A stretch of 63,935 nt of DNA, taken from Bradyrhizobium pachyrhizi (GTDB lineage Bacteria > Pseudomonadota > Alphaproteobacteria > Rhizobiales > Xanthobacteraceae). Within the stretch, counting starts at the first letter, position 1. Each line of letters opens with the position of its first letter. The stretch is taken from assembly GCF_001189245.1 (NCBI RefSeq), contig NZ_LFIQ01000117.1, positions 378,472 to 442,406 on the forward strand. The letters run 5' to 3'. Of the stretch, positions 8,421-17,074 are shown piece after piece. The notes beneath the pieces were generated by a model. The model ran no database searches, was not told where the DNA came from, and worked only from the letters and a program-made list of their open reading frames with translations. The translations under genes and the position numbers were made by a program.

Positions 8421-9323
8421 ATGACCGAGCCGCAGCGTCTCTTTGTTGGCGATGACGGCGCGAACATCGCAGTGTCGCGATGGGGCGAGCCTGCGTCGGA
8501 CAAGCCGCCGGCACTGCTGCAGCACGGCACAGGCTTTGTCGCGGAGGTGTGGACCGAGGTCGCAGAGGCGCTAGCGGCCGATTACACCGTCTACGCGCTC
8601 GACCGCCGCGGCCACGGCCTGAGCCACAAGCCGCCGGCCGATCGCTATCACTTCCGGGATTTTGCCGAAGACGTCCGCATGGTGGTGGAGCGCCTCGACC
8701 TCCATGACATCTACGGCATCGGTCACAGTGCCGGCGCAACCGACCTGCTGCTCGCAGCCAGACTGATGCCCGGTCGCTTCGCGCGCCTGCATGTCACGGA
8801 GCCAACCGCGATGGATCCGCGCGCGCCGCGCGCCGGCGGCCTCAGCGAGATCGCGAACGGCTCGGTGCAGGGCGTGCTGCGCCGCCGGGCCGAGTTCGAC
8901 AACGCCGACGACCTGTTCCGGCGGCTGCGCGCCGCGCCGACCTTCGCAACATGGACCGAACCATCGTTGCGGGCCTATGTCCATCACGGCTTCGCAAAGC
9001 TCGACGACGGCAGCGTGCGCTTGCACTGCACGCCCGAAATCGAATCCGCGATGCTGCTGCCGATCTTCCAGGCCATGGAGCAGATCTATACCGGCGATGG
9101 CCGCGGCAATCCGTTCCCGTGGTTCTCCGACATCGCCTGCCCGGTCTGCATCGCGACCGCCGAACAGTCATGGCCGATCTACAAGGAGATGGCAGGCCGC
9201 GCCGCGGCGCTGATCCCGCATGCGAGCCGCTGGACGTTCGACGGCGTCGGACATTGCGTCGCGCAGGAAGCGCCGGAGCTGATGGTGGCAGCGCTCAGGG
9301 CTTTTGCAACACGAACCGGCTAG
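8421..9323 (+). CDS. Alpha/beta hydrolase
   Basis: A 300-residue alpha/beta-hydrolase-fold protein. The oxyanion region is PALLQHGTGFVAEVW, the nucleophile elbow is IYGIGHSAGATDLL (Ser), and the catalytic His lies in FDGVGHCVAQEAPELM near the C-terminus. It lacks a signal peptide. It starts six bases after the GMC oxidoreductase stop and ends one base from the convergent LysR gene, leaving no room for a separate terminator. It is probably an esterase or C-C hydrolase in the IclR-controlled pathway. Confidence 0.88.
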   Translation: MTEPQRLFVGDDGANIAVSRWGEPASDKPPALLQHGTGFVAEVWTEVAEALAADYTVYALDRRGHGLSHKPPADRYHFRDFAEDVRMVVERLDLHDIYGIGHSAGATDLLLAARLMPGRFARLHVTEPTAMDPRAPRAGGLSEIANGSVQGVLRRRAEFDNADDLFRRLRAAPTFATWTEPSLRAYVHHGFAKLDDGSVRLHCTPEIESAMLLPIFQAMEQIYTGDGRGNPFPWFSDIACPVCIATAEQSWPIYKEMAGRAAALIPHASRWTFDGVGHCVAQEAPELMVAALRAFATRTG

Positions 9324-9324
9324 A

Positions 9325-10293
9325 TCAACGGCTGCGCCTGGAGCTCGATTTCGCCGGACGTGGACATTCTCCGGTCCGCTGTGTTGCGCGCGGCGCCTTG
9401 GCTTGCGATCGCGCTTCCTGAACCAGCCAGTCCCTGAACTTCTGTGTCGCGGGATCGACGCTGCCGGCCGCGCCATAGCAGAAATAGCATTCACCCGGAA
9501 AGTTCAGCTCCGGGAACGGACTTGCCAGATCATGGCTCGCGATCGCCTCTCGCAGGACGTTCTGCGGCGCTACCACCGATCCAAGTCCATCCTTGACTGC
9601 CTGTATTGCCACAAACAGGTGATCGAAGCGGTGACCGCCGGCCACGAACGCATCGGTGATGCCCACGTGCTTCAACCATGCCGCCCATTCCTGGGGCCGG
9701 GTCATCGACTCGATCAGATGATGGCTTTTGACGTCGGCGGCCTTTGCGAGCGGCTTCCGCGCCAGCAGTTTCGGCGACGTCAATACCGCCAGGTCCTCGC
9801 GAAACAGCAGGGCGCGCTCGCTGAGACGCGAGGAAGTCACCGCCGCCTCCCCGCGCGTCACGACAAGGTCATGGGCCGAGAAATTCGGCAGCTGCCCCGT
9901 CATCCTGGTTGATACCCACACATCTGTGCGGGGGTTTTGGGCGCGATAGCGATTGACGCGCGGCAGCAGCCAGTACATCGCAAAGGTCGCCGGCGCCTCA
10001 ATCGTGACCGTGCGGCGCTCGCGCTGGCGCTGCACATAGGCGCAGGCACCGGCAATATCCTCCAGCGCACGCCCCACCTCGCGCGACAGCACAAGGCCGA
10101 AGGGTGTGAGAACCAGCCGTCGGCCCTCCAGCGTGAACAGCGCCTGTCCCAGCCAGCGTTCGAGCAACTTGACCTGCTTGCTGACCGCGCTGTGGGTGAC
10201 GCCGAGCGCGTCCGCAGCGGCGCCGACCCCGCCGGTCTCCGCGACGACGGCGAACGTCCGGAGCGACACCAGTGGAAGATCGCGCAGCTTCAT
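9325..10293 (-). CDS. phnR: LysR family regulator, GcvA-like, probable activator of phosphonoacetate use
   Basis: A protein of about 322 residues starting MKLRDLPLVSLRTFAVVAET; an ATG 12 codons upstream (10329) is the alternative start. The N-terminal LysR helix-turn-helix reads VGAAADALGVTHSAVSKQVK. A GcvA-like effector domain follows, with the typical ENVLREAIASHDLASPFPE-like region (here QNVL...). It is divergent from the phosphonoacetate hydrolase gene. In Pseudomonas fluorescens 23F a LysR regulator named PhnR sits in the same arrangement; the symbol here rests on that context, not on unique residues. Confidence 0.72.
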   Translation of the reverse strand: MKLRDLPLVSLRTFAVVAETGGVGAAADALGVTHSAVSKQVKLLERWLGQALFTLEGRRLVLTPFGLVLSREVGRALEDIAGACAYVQRQRERRTVTIEAPATFAMYWLLPRVNRYRAQNPRTDVWVSTRMTGQLPNFSAHDLVVTRGEAAVTSSRLSERALLFREDLAVLTSPKLLARKPLAKAADVKSHHLIESMTRPQEWAAWLKHVGITDAFVAGGHRFDHLFVAIQAVKDGLGSVVAPQNVLREAIASHDLASPFPELNFPGECYFCYGAAGSVDPATQKFRDWLVQEARSQAKAPRATQRTGECPRPAKSSSRRSR

Positions 10294-10402
10294 GGGAATG
10301 GAAGTTACATGAACCGGTAAATTATTCAATTTTTATTCCGACCGCCGCTTCCTAGGATCGCTCCGAAGCCGCTTATCGGCCCTGGCCGGACAAGGAGCCA
10401 TC

Positions 10403-11635
10403 ATGATCGAAGTCAACGGGCGGACCTACAGCAAGCCCACACGCCCCACCGTCGTTATCTGCCTCGACGGATGCGACCCGCGCTATCTCAATTTCCCCAA
10501 CGCGAGGGAGGTCTTCCCCAATATTTCGCGGATGATGCGAAGCGGGTTCGCGGCCCTCGCCGATGCCGCGATGCCGACCTTCACCAATCCGAACAACGTC
10601 TCGATCGTGACCGGCGCGCCGCCGGCGGTTCATGGCATCTCCGGAAACTATTATCTCGATCGCGAGACCGGCAAGGAAATCATGATCGTCGATGCAATGC
10701 CGATGCGGGCGACGACCATCCTCGCCGAGATGTCGCGCGCCGGCGTTCGCGTCGCTGCGGTGACCGCCAAGGACAAGCTGCGCAAGATGCTCGGCCACCG
10801 GATGGAAGGCGGAATTTGCTTCTCGTCGGAGAAAGCCGGAAGCGCGACCATGGCGGAGAACGGCATTGCGGATGTCGAAGCCCTGGTCGGGCGGCCGACG
10901 CCCGACATGTACAGCCCCGACCTGTCGCTGTTCGTCCTTGACGCCGGCATCAAGCTTCTTGAGCAAGATCGCGCCGAGCTGCTCTATCTCTCGCTGTCCG
11001 ATCTGGTTCAGCACGCGCACGGTCCGGGCGAGGCGGCAGCGGATTTCTTTCACCGCGCCGTCGACCAGAAGGTGGGCCGCATCGCCGAGCTTGGCGCCGT
11101 GGTCGGGCTGATTGCCGATCACGGGATGAACGACAAGGCGAACACGGACGGAACCCCGCGCGTGATCTTCCTCGAGGACGAGCTGAACCGGCGCTTCGGC
11201 CCACGTGCGGCGCGGGTGATCTGTCCGATCACCGATCCGTTCGTGAAGCATCATGGCGCGCTTGGCTCCTTCGTTCGCGTCTACCTGCGTAAGGGGCTCG
11301 ACCTCGCCGAGGTCATGGAGGCGTCGGCGGCCATTCCGGGAATTGCGCTCGTGCTCGACGGGCCGAGCGCCGCGAGCCGCTACCAAATGCCGCTCGACCG
11401 CGAAGGGGATTTCGTCACGATCGGCGACACCCACACGACAATCGGCTCGACGCGGGCGGAGCACGATCTCAGCGGACTCGACGGCCACCGCCTCCGGTCG
11501 CATGGCGGACTGAGCGAGCAGATCGTGCCGTTCATCCTGTCGCACCAGCTGAACGATGCCTATCGCAAGCTCGCGAAGACCAGGCGCATGCGCAACTTCG
11601 ACATCTTCGAGTTTGCGCTGAACGGCGCGCAATAA
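10403..11635 (+). CDS. phnA: Phosphonoacetate hydrolase (alkaline phosphatase superfamily)
   Basis: A 410-residue protein with AAGGAG before the ATG. The two-zinc alkaline-phosphatase-superfamily site can be read directly: D22 (VVICLDGCDP), nucleophile T61 (TFTNPNNVS), D200 and H204 (LSDLVQHAHG), D239 and H240 (IADHGMND), and H367 (SHGGLSEQ). The spacing matches the crystallised Pseudomonas phosphonoacetate hydrolase. The enzyme cleaves the C-P bond of phosphonoacetate to acetate and phosphate. A transporter follows 29 bases downstream and a LysR regulator lies divergently, so this is a self-contained phosphonoacetate cassette. Confidence 0.9.
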   Translation: MIEVNGRTYSKPTRPTVVICLDGCDPRYLNFPNAREVFPNISRMMRSGFAALADAAMPTFTNPNNVSIVTGAPPAVHGISGNYYLDRETGKEIMIVDAMPMRATTILAEMSRAGVRVAAVTAKDKLRKMLGHRMEGGICFSSEKAGSATMAENGIADVEALVGRPTPDMYSPDLSLFVLDAGIKLLEQDRAELLYLSLSDLVQHAHGPGEAAADFFHRAVDQKVGRIAELGAVVGLIADHGMNDKANTDGTPRVIFLEDELNRRFGPRAARVICPITDPFVKHHGALGSFVRVYLRKGLDLAEVMEASAAIPGIALVLDGPSAASRYQMPLDREGDFVTIGDTHTTIGSTRAEHDLSGLDGHRLRSHGGLSEQIVPFILSHQLNDAYRKLAKTRRMRNFDIFEFALNGAQ

Positions 11636-11664
11636 ATCAAAACAAAAGCACAGGAGGACACGCC

Positions 11665-12966
11665 ATGCTCGATACTGGGCAGGCCTTTGCACGGGCGCTC
11701 GCAACCGAAACGGCTGCGGCGCAGATGTATCGGCGCTACAAATGGACGGCGCTGCTCGGCGTCTCCTTTTGCTACCTCTTCTACTACCTCGGACGCCAAA
11801 CCTTTGGCTTTGCCATCCCTGGCATTCAGAGGGAGCTCGGACTATCCAAGGAGATGCTCGGGTGGGTCAGCGCATCGATGCTGTGGGCCTACGCGCTCGG
11901 CCAGTCGATCAACGGCAATCTCGGCGACAAATGGGGTGGCCGCGTCATGATGCTCGCCGGCGCGGTCCTCTCGTTCGCGGCGAATTGGGCGACGAGCCTG
12001 TCAGGCGGCTTCGTCGCCCTGCTGCTGGCGTGGGGCCTCAACGGATATTTCCAGGCGATGGGATTCGCGCCGGGCAGCCGGCTGCTCTCGAACTGGTGGG
12101 GACACCGGCATCGCGGCTTCGTCTATTCATTCTATGTCGGCATGTCCGGATTTTCGTCGGTCCTCGCCTATTTCGTGCCGATCATCATTCTCGGCACGCT
12201 CGGGCTCGACTGGCGGTGGATCTTCCGGCTGTCGGTGTTCCTGATGTTGTTCGGCGCCGTCGTCATGTTCCTCGTGGTGCGCGAGCGGCCCGAGGATCTC
12301 GGCCTCAAAGGGCCCGCCGACGAGAAGTCGCCCGATGAGGCGGACGGCGACAGCGAGGTCGACACCAAGACCAGCGGCGCGCGCTATCGCGCGGTGCTCT
12401 CGAACTGGCGGCTCTATGCAACGGGCCTGTCGATCGGATTTCAGAACGCCGCGCGATACGCCCTGCTGGTCTGGGTCCCCGTCCATTTCCTCGGGCCAAA
12501 CTGGAAATCGGCTGCGACGGTCATCGATCCGGTCTGGATTACCGTCGCACTGCCGGTCGGGATGGCGCTTGGCGCGTCGACCAACAGCTGGATTTCGGAT
12601 GTTCTGTTTAGATCACGGCGTTATCTCGCGATCATCTCCTACATGGTGATGGCCGCGATCATCGCGCTCGCGATGGAGCTCGTGCCACACGGCAGCCTGG
12701 TCGGGATCGCGGGCCTGTTCCTGTGCGGCTTCTTCGTGTTCGGCCCGGCGTCGTCGTTCTGGGCGCTATGTCCCGACATCTTCGGCCGTCGCCTGGCCGG
12801 AACCGCAACCGGCGTCCTCAATTTCATTTCGTACGCCTGCGCCGGGATTGGCGAGCCGTTGATCGGGCGATTCATGGATCACACCGGCAATACGGCGATC
12901 ATCTTTCCGACCGTCGCATGCCTGTGCGCAGCGAGCGCCGTCTCGGCGCTGCTCATCAGGCGATAG
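11665..12966 (+). CDS. MFS transporter of the OPA/GlpT-UhpT type, probable phosphonoacetate uptake
   Basis: A 433-residue membrane protein with CAGGAGG before the ATG. About twelve hydrophobic segments are seen. GlpT-type wording is present early (FCYLFYYLGRQTFGFAIP) and around LGDKWGGRVMMLAGA, with the acidic central loop SPDEADGDSEVDTK between helices 6 and 7. OPA-family carriers exchange organophosphates for phosphate. A GlpT-like carrier is found beside phnA in Pseudomonas phosphonoacetate operons, so phosphonoacetate is the likely substrate. A hairpin with an oligo-A run follows. Confidence 0.88.
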   Translation: MLDTGQAFARALATETAAAQMYRRYKWTALLGVSFCYLFYYLGRQTFGFAIPGIQRELGLSKEMLGWVSASMLWAYALGQSINGNLGDKWGGRVMMLAGAVLSFAANWATSLSGGFVALLLAWGLNGYFQAMGFAPGSRLLSNWWGHRHRGFVYSFYVGMSGFSSVLAYFVPIIILGTLGLDWRWIFRLSVFLMLFGAVVMFLVVRERPEDLGLKGPADEKSPDEADGDSEVDTKTSGARYRAVLSNWRLYATGLSIGFQNAARYALLVWVPVHFLGPNWKSAATVIDPVWITVALPVGMALGASTNSWISDVLFRSRRYLAIISYMVMAAIIALAMELVPHGSLVGIAGLFLCGFFVFGPASSFWALCPDIFGRRLAGTATGVLNFISYACAGIGEPLIGRFMDHTGNTAIIFPTVACLCAASAVSALLIRR

Positions 12967-12981
12967 GGGCTGAACGCCCGC

Positions 12982-13017
12982 CAAAAAGAAAATCGCCGTC
13001 CCATTGCGGGGACGGCG
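12982..13017 (-). terminator. Rho-independent terminator, minus strand
   Basis: CGCCGTCCC-attgcg-GGGACGGCG forms a nine-pair stem at 12994-13017. On the minus strand it is followed by ATTTTCTTTTT (12992-12982), a good T-tract. It therefore ends a leftward transcript coming from the DUF2721/mini-gene side; on the plus strand it has no T-run. Confidence 0.75.
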
Positions 13018-13044
13018 CAGGCTGCTCACGCAGTGCCAAAACGG

Positions 13045-13140
13045 CTAGTGCTTGCCGTAGTTCTCGGCGTGATGCCGGCTCGCCTCGGTGTGGTGGTACT
13101 GGGCATGGGGCCGTTCATCTATGTCGCGGGTCGATTCCAT
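13045..13140 (-). CDS. Possible 31-residue His-rich mini-protein
   Basis: The complement from the ATG at 13140 reads MESTRDIDERPHAQYHHTEA...RHHAENYGKH, stop at 13045. The stop lies 28 bases before a strong minus-strand terminator. The DUF2721 gene ends 92 bases upstream, so it may be read from that transcript. No clear ribosome-binding site is seen, and the frame stays open upstream to a TAA near 13206 without a usual start codon. The region around the ATG recurs, with a two-base deletion and an internal loss, at 24076-24129. That suggests a duplicated small gene, but coding status is unproven. Confidence 0.35.
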   Translation of the reverse strand: MESTRDIDERPHAQYHHTEASRHHAENYGKH

Positions 13141-13165
13141 GTTGCGGCACGCATAGTCGCATCCG
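13111..13165. repeat. Dispersed repeat, copy A (similar to 24076-24129)
   Basis: The stretch reading CCGTTCATCTATGTCGCGGG then TCGATTCCATGTTGCGGCAC then GCATAGTCGC is closely matched at 24076-24129. Both copies are followed at their left side by a CCAAAAAGAAAA(T)CGCCGT element, which in copy A is part of a complete terminator. Confidence 0.65.
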
Positions 13166-13232
13166 TCGGAAGCGGCAACGCCCTCATCGGCTTCCGCGCG
13201 CGCGCGTTAAGGCGTGAATGTATCAATTGCAT

Positions 13233-13667
13233 CTAGCCGTAGTGATCGAGCTCGCTCAGGGCAATTCGGACCTCTCGCGCGAAATCGACCAACGACACGA
13301 TGAAAGCCACAACGGAGACAATGAAGAGGATGGCGACGCCCCGCTCGTGTTGGATGTGAAGGAACGCACTCACAAAGCCGACGACGATGACAATGCTGAT
13401 CGAGATGCTTCCCATGATAGACCAGAAGATCGCACGATTGATCATGGTGGCACGCCGAGCAAGACGCGGCAGGTCTGCCTTGAGCCGGCATCTCTCCTGA
13501 TCCTGATCCGAAATTTGGTTCAGGTAAATCGATCTGTCGATGATCCGGTTCAGGCGGGAAATCAGCACCGCGATAAAGGCCGCCAATGCGCCGAGCAGAA
13601 ATGCGGGCGCCGCCGCTTGAGAAATCACCTGAGAGAGCTGACCGACCGACGGCGTATCCGGTAACAT
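13233..13667 (-). CDS. DUF2721 family membrane protein
   Basis: A protein of about 144 residues starting MLPDTPSVGQLSQVISQAAA; the frame is open a further 25 codons upstream to 13742, but that extension reads poorly. The DUF2721 family pattern is clear: AAPAFLLGALAAFIAVLISR, then RLNRIIDR, then two helices (about 88-110 and 118-135). It has three membrane segments with the middle charged loop in the cytoplasm. The function of the family is unknown. The start has GTGGAG only three bases away, which is tight, so the exact start is uncertain. Confidence 0.82.
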   Translation of the reverse strand: MLPDTPSVGQLSQVISQAAAPAFLLGALAAFIAVLISRLNRIIDRSIYLNQISDQDQERCRLKADLPRLARRATMINRAIFWSIMGSISISIVIVVGFVSAFLHIQHERGVAILFIVSVVAFIVSLVDFAREVRIALSELDHYG

Positions 13668-13879
13668 CGACTCCACTTTCGGGTTAGCGCGGCTGAAATC
13701 AATCGGCCGAGCATTGGCAACCTGGGCCGTGCGGCCTGACAATCACGACGCCCGCGTATCGAACCGGCGTCGGCGAAAATTGCCGGGCGGCGTCCGAACG
13801 GCGGGCATCGGCAGCCACCGGCACGGTTGCGGCCCATAGTGGCGTGATCTCGGCACAATCGAAGGCGCCAGCAGCGCTG

Positions 13880-14968
13880 CTATTTTGTCGCGACCCGTCG
13901 GGTCGGCGTCACGGTGCTGGTCGGCGCCATCGGAGAGATCGAGAACGTCAACCAGGTGTTCCAGCCGGCCGGGCGATTCTCTGCTGCAAATTCTCCATAC
14001 CCTTTGAGATTCAGATAACCCTGCATGTCACCTACGGGAAACAGGAAGCCGATCTGCGGACCAACGCCAAGCACGCGGGACCGGAAGCCTCCCAGGAGAG
14101 GGTGCTGGCCGAAATCGTCGGTGATCTGCTGATAGGCATATCCAACCAGGCCAACGAAAACCTGCTTCGACAGGAACTGGGAGGCGCCCCAATCCAGATG
14201 GAAGTCGACCCCGTTCTGGTACTGGGTATCCGGATTCTTGAAATTGTAGGTGAAGCCCGCGACCGCGGAAAATTCGTGGCCCGCCTGCTGGTTGAAGTAG
14301 GTGTAGCCGCCGCCGGCATCGATGGCCGCGTGACCGATGCCGAGATTGGCAAGGCTGCTCGGGCTGTATGCTCCGACCGGGATGTCTCCTGTTACATAGC
14401 TCATGAAATTGTGCACCCCGGCGTTCCACTTCAGCGTCGCCTGCGGGTAGAGGTCGCCAACTGATGTGATCGAATCGCCGAAGCTGCCGGTGCGGGTTGT
14501 CGCCAGCGGACCGACGGCCGCCGTCAGCGTCCCCGCAAGATCCGCGCTCGACCGTCCGAACAGCCCGGTCACGCCGATGGCAAGTTGGCCACCCAGCACC
14601 GGCGTTGCGAACGTATAAGTGGGATTGAGAAGGATGAGATCCGCCTGCGCGTTGAGATGCAGATTTAGATCGACGTTTGCCGCGGCGGGGATTCTGCCGA
14701 CCTGGATTTCCCTGGCGGCCGCGGCATTGCCGAATGCACTTACGCTGGTGTGATAGTAGACCTCCGCCATCGACCAGCCGGGGACCTGCGGGGTCGCAGC
14801 GAGGCTGCCGAAGCGGCCGGGAAGCCAATATGAGACGCCGGCCTCGTCGGCACGCGCGGCTTCAGACGAGCATGATGCCACGATCATTGTCATGGCGATG
14901 CCGACATCCCTGAGTGTCTTGCCTCGCCCGTTTGGTTGCCGCCTCTTCGAAAGATCATGACGCCGCAT
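13880..14968 (-). CDS. Outer-membrane SphA/MetA-pathway-like transporter protein
   Basis: A 362-residue protein starting MRRHDLSKRRQPNGRGKTLR; upstream in-frame ATGs exist to 15088. A long basic N-terminus is followed by a hydrophobic signal (VGIAMTMIVASCSSEAARA). The mature part is a repeated-strand barrel with motifs of the SphA / phenol meta-pathway family: GVSYWLPGRFGSLAATP, then YPQATLKWNAGVHNFMSY, then an ending with alternating aromatic residues. The family forms outer-membrane channels for hydrophobic compounds. It follows the DUF1254 gene by about 130 bases in the same direction; a strong hairpin lies between them. Confidence 0.75.
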   Translation of the reverse strand: MRRHDLSKRRQPNGRGKTLRDVGIAMTMIVASCSSEAARADEAGVSYWLPGRFGSLAATPQVPGWSMAEVYYHTSVSAFGNAAAAREIQVGRIPAAANVDLNLHLNAQADLILLNPTYTFATPVLGGQLAIGVTGLFGRSSADLAGTLTAAVGPLATTRTGSFGDSITSVGDLYPQATLKWNAGVHNFMSYVTGDIPVGAYSPSSLANLGIGHAAIDAGGGYTYFNQQAGHEFSAVAGFTYNFKNPDTQYQNGVDFHLDWGASQFLSKQVFVGLVGYAYQQITDDFGQHPLLGGFRSRVLGVGPQIGFLFPVGDMQGYLNLKGYGEFAAENRPAGWNTWLTFSISPMAPTSTVTPTRRVATK

Positions 14969-15060
14969 TTCGCACCCACCCCACCTTTGGCGCATCGCAG
15001 AACGATCTGGTCCGGCTTGCGCGAGCGTACGATTCGCGACCGCAAATCGAAGCACGTTGG

Positions 15061-15091
15061 TTCGTGCCGGCCCCGGCGGAGCCGGCACGAA
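15061..15091. other. Strong intergenic stem-loop
   Basis: TTCGTGCCGGC-cccggcgga-GCCGGCACGAA gives an 11-pair perfect stem ten bases after the DUF1254 stop (minus strand). There is no T-run, so it may be an attenuator or RNA-stabilising hairpin rather than a classical terminator. Confidence 0.55.
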
Positions 15092-15100
15092 GCCGGGTTC

Positions 15101-16534
15101 TCAAGCCCCGACCTTCTTGACGGCAGGAACCGTCCAGGTGCCGTTGATGATCGACGGGTCGGTTTCCTGCGGCCAGTACATGCGCAGCATGAGTATGAAA
15201 TCTCCCTCCGGCGCGGGGAGCCAGTTGGATTCCTTGTCTTTGCCGGGCGAGTCCTTCTGAATGTAGAGATCGGTCGAGCCGTCCGGATTCTCCTTCAGGT
15301 TTTCCCGCGCACTGATCGAATATCGGTTGAGCGGATTGTTCACGAAGAAGTAGCTGCTGTCGTACATCGTGAGCGACCAGAATCCCTCGGCCGGAGGCAG
15401 GTGGCCTTTGGGAAACCGCATGACGTACTTGTTCGCACCATTGTACTTGCGGTCGTCCGCATCCTTTTGCGAGGTCGGGTAGACCGCATCCTGCGGACGA
15501 TTGGCACCAAGCCCAATCGCGGTCACCAGGGCTCGCATCAGGTAGTCGGTGCCGTAGATGCCGGTTTTCGTCGTGAACGCAAAGCCGTTCTCGTCCTTGA
15601 CCGCCTTGTTGACCTTGAACTGAAGCATGATCCTGTCGAACGACACCTCCGGAACGCGCTTCAGAAAGTCCGCCTTCAGCTTGCTCTCGTCGAAATCCTG
15701 TCCGGGAACGATGCCGATGCGAGCAAATTTGGCGAGCTGGGGCGCGTCTGCTACATATGGCGGATTGGCTTTCATCAGCTCGCACAGCAGCTTGAAATAT
15801 GACACCGCGTCCATGCGATTGACCTGCTCACGGACAGCCGTCTTCATGTCGATCGACGGATCGACCTTTCCCGGAGGCGGCGTGTACGGCTTGCCGTAGG
15901 CACTGAGCGGAACGAGCTTGCACTCGTCCTGCAGCTTGTGGACGGCGGCGTAGTCCTCCGGCGTTCCGGTGCAATAGATGCGGCCGAGCAGCCACACGAT
16001 GTTGGTGGGCGATTTGTACTCCTTCACGCCGTCCGGCAGCGTGCCCTTCCAGCCGGGCCCGGTGATGGCATAGGTTTGTGCGCCGGTGCCGGTGGTGCGC
16101 TTCCCCGGCACCTGGAACACCGTGGTCCAGCCATCCAGCATCGGCATCAGGAAATAGCGCCCTTTCATGTCCGGGATGCTGAGGACCCACGGTTCCTTCC
16201 CGACGTCGAGGAAGGACGTGGTGTAGAGCGTGTCCGCGTTGGGCGCAGTGACATCGCGGAACGACGCGTCCGGATACTGGCGCAGCTTGATGATATGGCC
16301 CATCGGCCCTCGCGTGCCTACAGGCTCCGCGACGTTGGTGATGATCCTCCGCGTCATCTCCATCGTCACCAACGGATAGCCGAATATGTAGGCGTCGCTC
16401 GCGAGCCAGAAGTCTTCAAGGCCCTGGCCGACACCCAGGAAAGCCCCCTCCTCGGCGACGGCTGGTCGACCGATCGCCGCTCCGGTGAGCAGACCCATTC
16501 CGCCAAGCGCAAGATTGCGACGAGTGATGTCCAT
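15101..16534 (-). CDS. DUF1254/DUF1214 domain protein, Tat-exported
   Basis: A 477-residue protein starting MDITRRNLALGGMGLLTGAA, a twin-arginine signal followed by cleavage after about AVA. DUF1254 covers roughly residues 40-170 (DAYIFGYPLVTMEMTRR and NADTLYTTSFLDVG). DUF1214 covers roughly 330-460 (FWSLTMYDSSYFFVNNPLNR and YIQKDSPGKDKESNWLPAP). It is a full-length member. The family is periplasmic and its reaction is unknown. It lies directly upstream of the SphA-like outer-membrane gene, a pairing that suggests a shared envelope role. Confidence 0.92.
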   Translation of the reverse strand: MDITRRNLALGGMGLLTGAAIGRPAVAEEGAFLGVGQGLEDFWLASDAYIFGYPLVTMEMTRRIITNVAEPVGTRGPMGHIIKLRQYPDASFRDVTAPNADTLYTTSFLDVGKEPWVLSIPDMKGRYFLMPMLDGWTTVFQVPGKRTTGTGAQTYAITGPGWKGTLPDGVKEYKSPTNIVWLLGRIYCTGTPEDYAAVHKLQDECKLVPLSAYGKPYTPPPGKVDPSIDMKTAVREQVNRMDAVSYFKLLCELMKANPPYVADAPQLAKFARIGIVPGQDFDESKLKADFLKRVPEVSFDRIMLQFKVNKAVKDENGFAFTTKTGIYGTDYLMRALVTAIGLGANRPQDAVYPTSQKDADDRKYNGANKYVMRFPKGHLPPAEGFWSLTMYDSSYFFVNNPLNRYSISARENLKENPDGSTDLYIQKDSPGKDKESNWLPAPEGDFILMLRMYWPQETDPSIINGTWTVPAVKKVGA

Positions 16535-16626
16535 GGTTCTCTCCTTGTGTCAAAATCGAATGATCTTCAAACGATCGCCAGGCTGCTCCGAGGTTGGCCT
16601 GTCGTGAAAGGTGTCCGATCGCGCAA

Positions 16627-16983
16627 CTACGGCTGCATCCTGATCCCGAGCGCCGCTCTCATATCCTTGAAGACTACTGCGATCGCCTCGATGATGAGCT
16701 GGTCGGGATGAGCCTTGCAGTGCTGGATCACCTCGTGCTCGGCCTCACGGGACTTTTTGATATCGAGGTAATGCTTGCGCGCGAGGCCGTTGTACCAGCC
16801 GCTGTACCAGGCAGTGAGAAGATCGGCGTCTCCTTGCCACGTTCCGGCGAGCTGTGCGCATGTCAGCTTCTGAACATCCAGATAGCCTTCGGCATTGGCG
16901 TAAGCGCTGAGGTCGGTCTGCGCATGCGCTGATTGAATGCCGGCGATGATCAGCGATGCTGCAATCATAGCGGTTCGTCCCAC
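16627..16983 (-). CDS. HdeA/HdeB-like periplasmic protein
   Basis: A 118-residue protein from the GTG at 16983, chosen because AGGAGAGG lies seven bases before it; the ATG at 16968 is the alternative. A signal peptide (MIAASLIIAGIQSAHA) is followed by YLDVQKLTCAQLAGTWQGDA and a later second Cys (HEVIQHCKAHPDQL). Two cysteines in that spacing are the hallmark of HdeA/HdeB acid-stress chaperone-like proteins. The C-terminus KDMRAALGIRMQP is atypical. Neighbours are a hypothetical secreted protein upstream and DUF1254 downstream on the same strand. Confidence 0.78.
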   Translation of the reverse strand: MGRTAMIAASLIIAGIQSAHAQTDLSAYANAEGYLDVQKLTCAQLAGTWQGDADLLTAWYSGWYNGLARKHYLDIKKSREAEHEVIQHCKAHPDQLIIEAIAVVFKDMRAALGIRMQP

Positions 16984-17074
16984 GATCCTCTCCTGTGAGC
17001 TCGTATGTTCGGCTTTAAATCGGGCCGACCTTGCATGGTCGGCCCGGAGGCTGCGACGTGGCCGGTCGCGTTGC

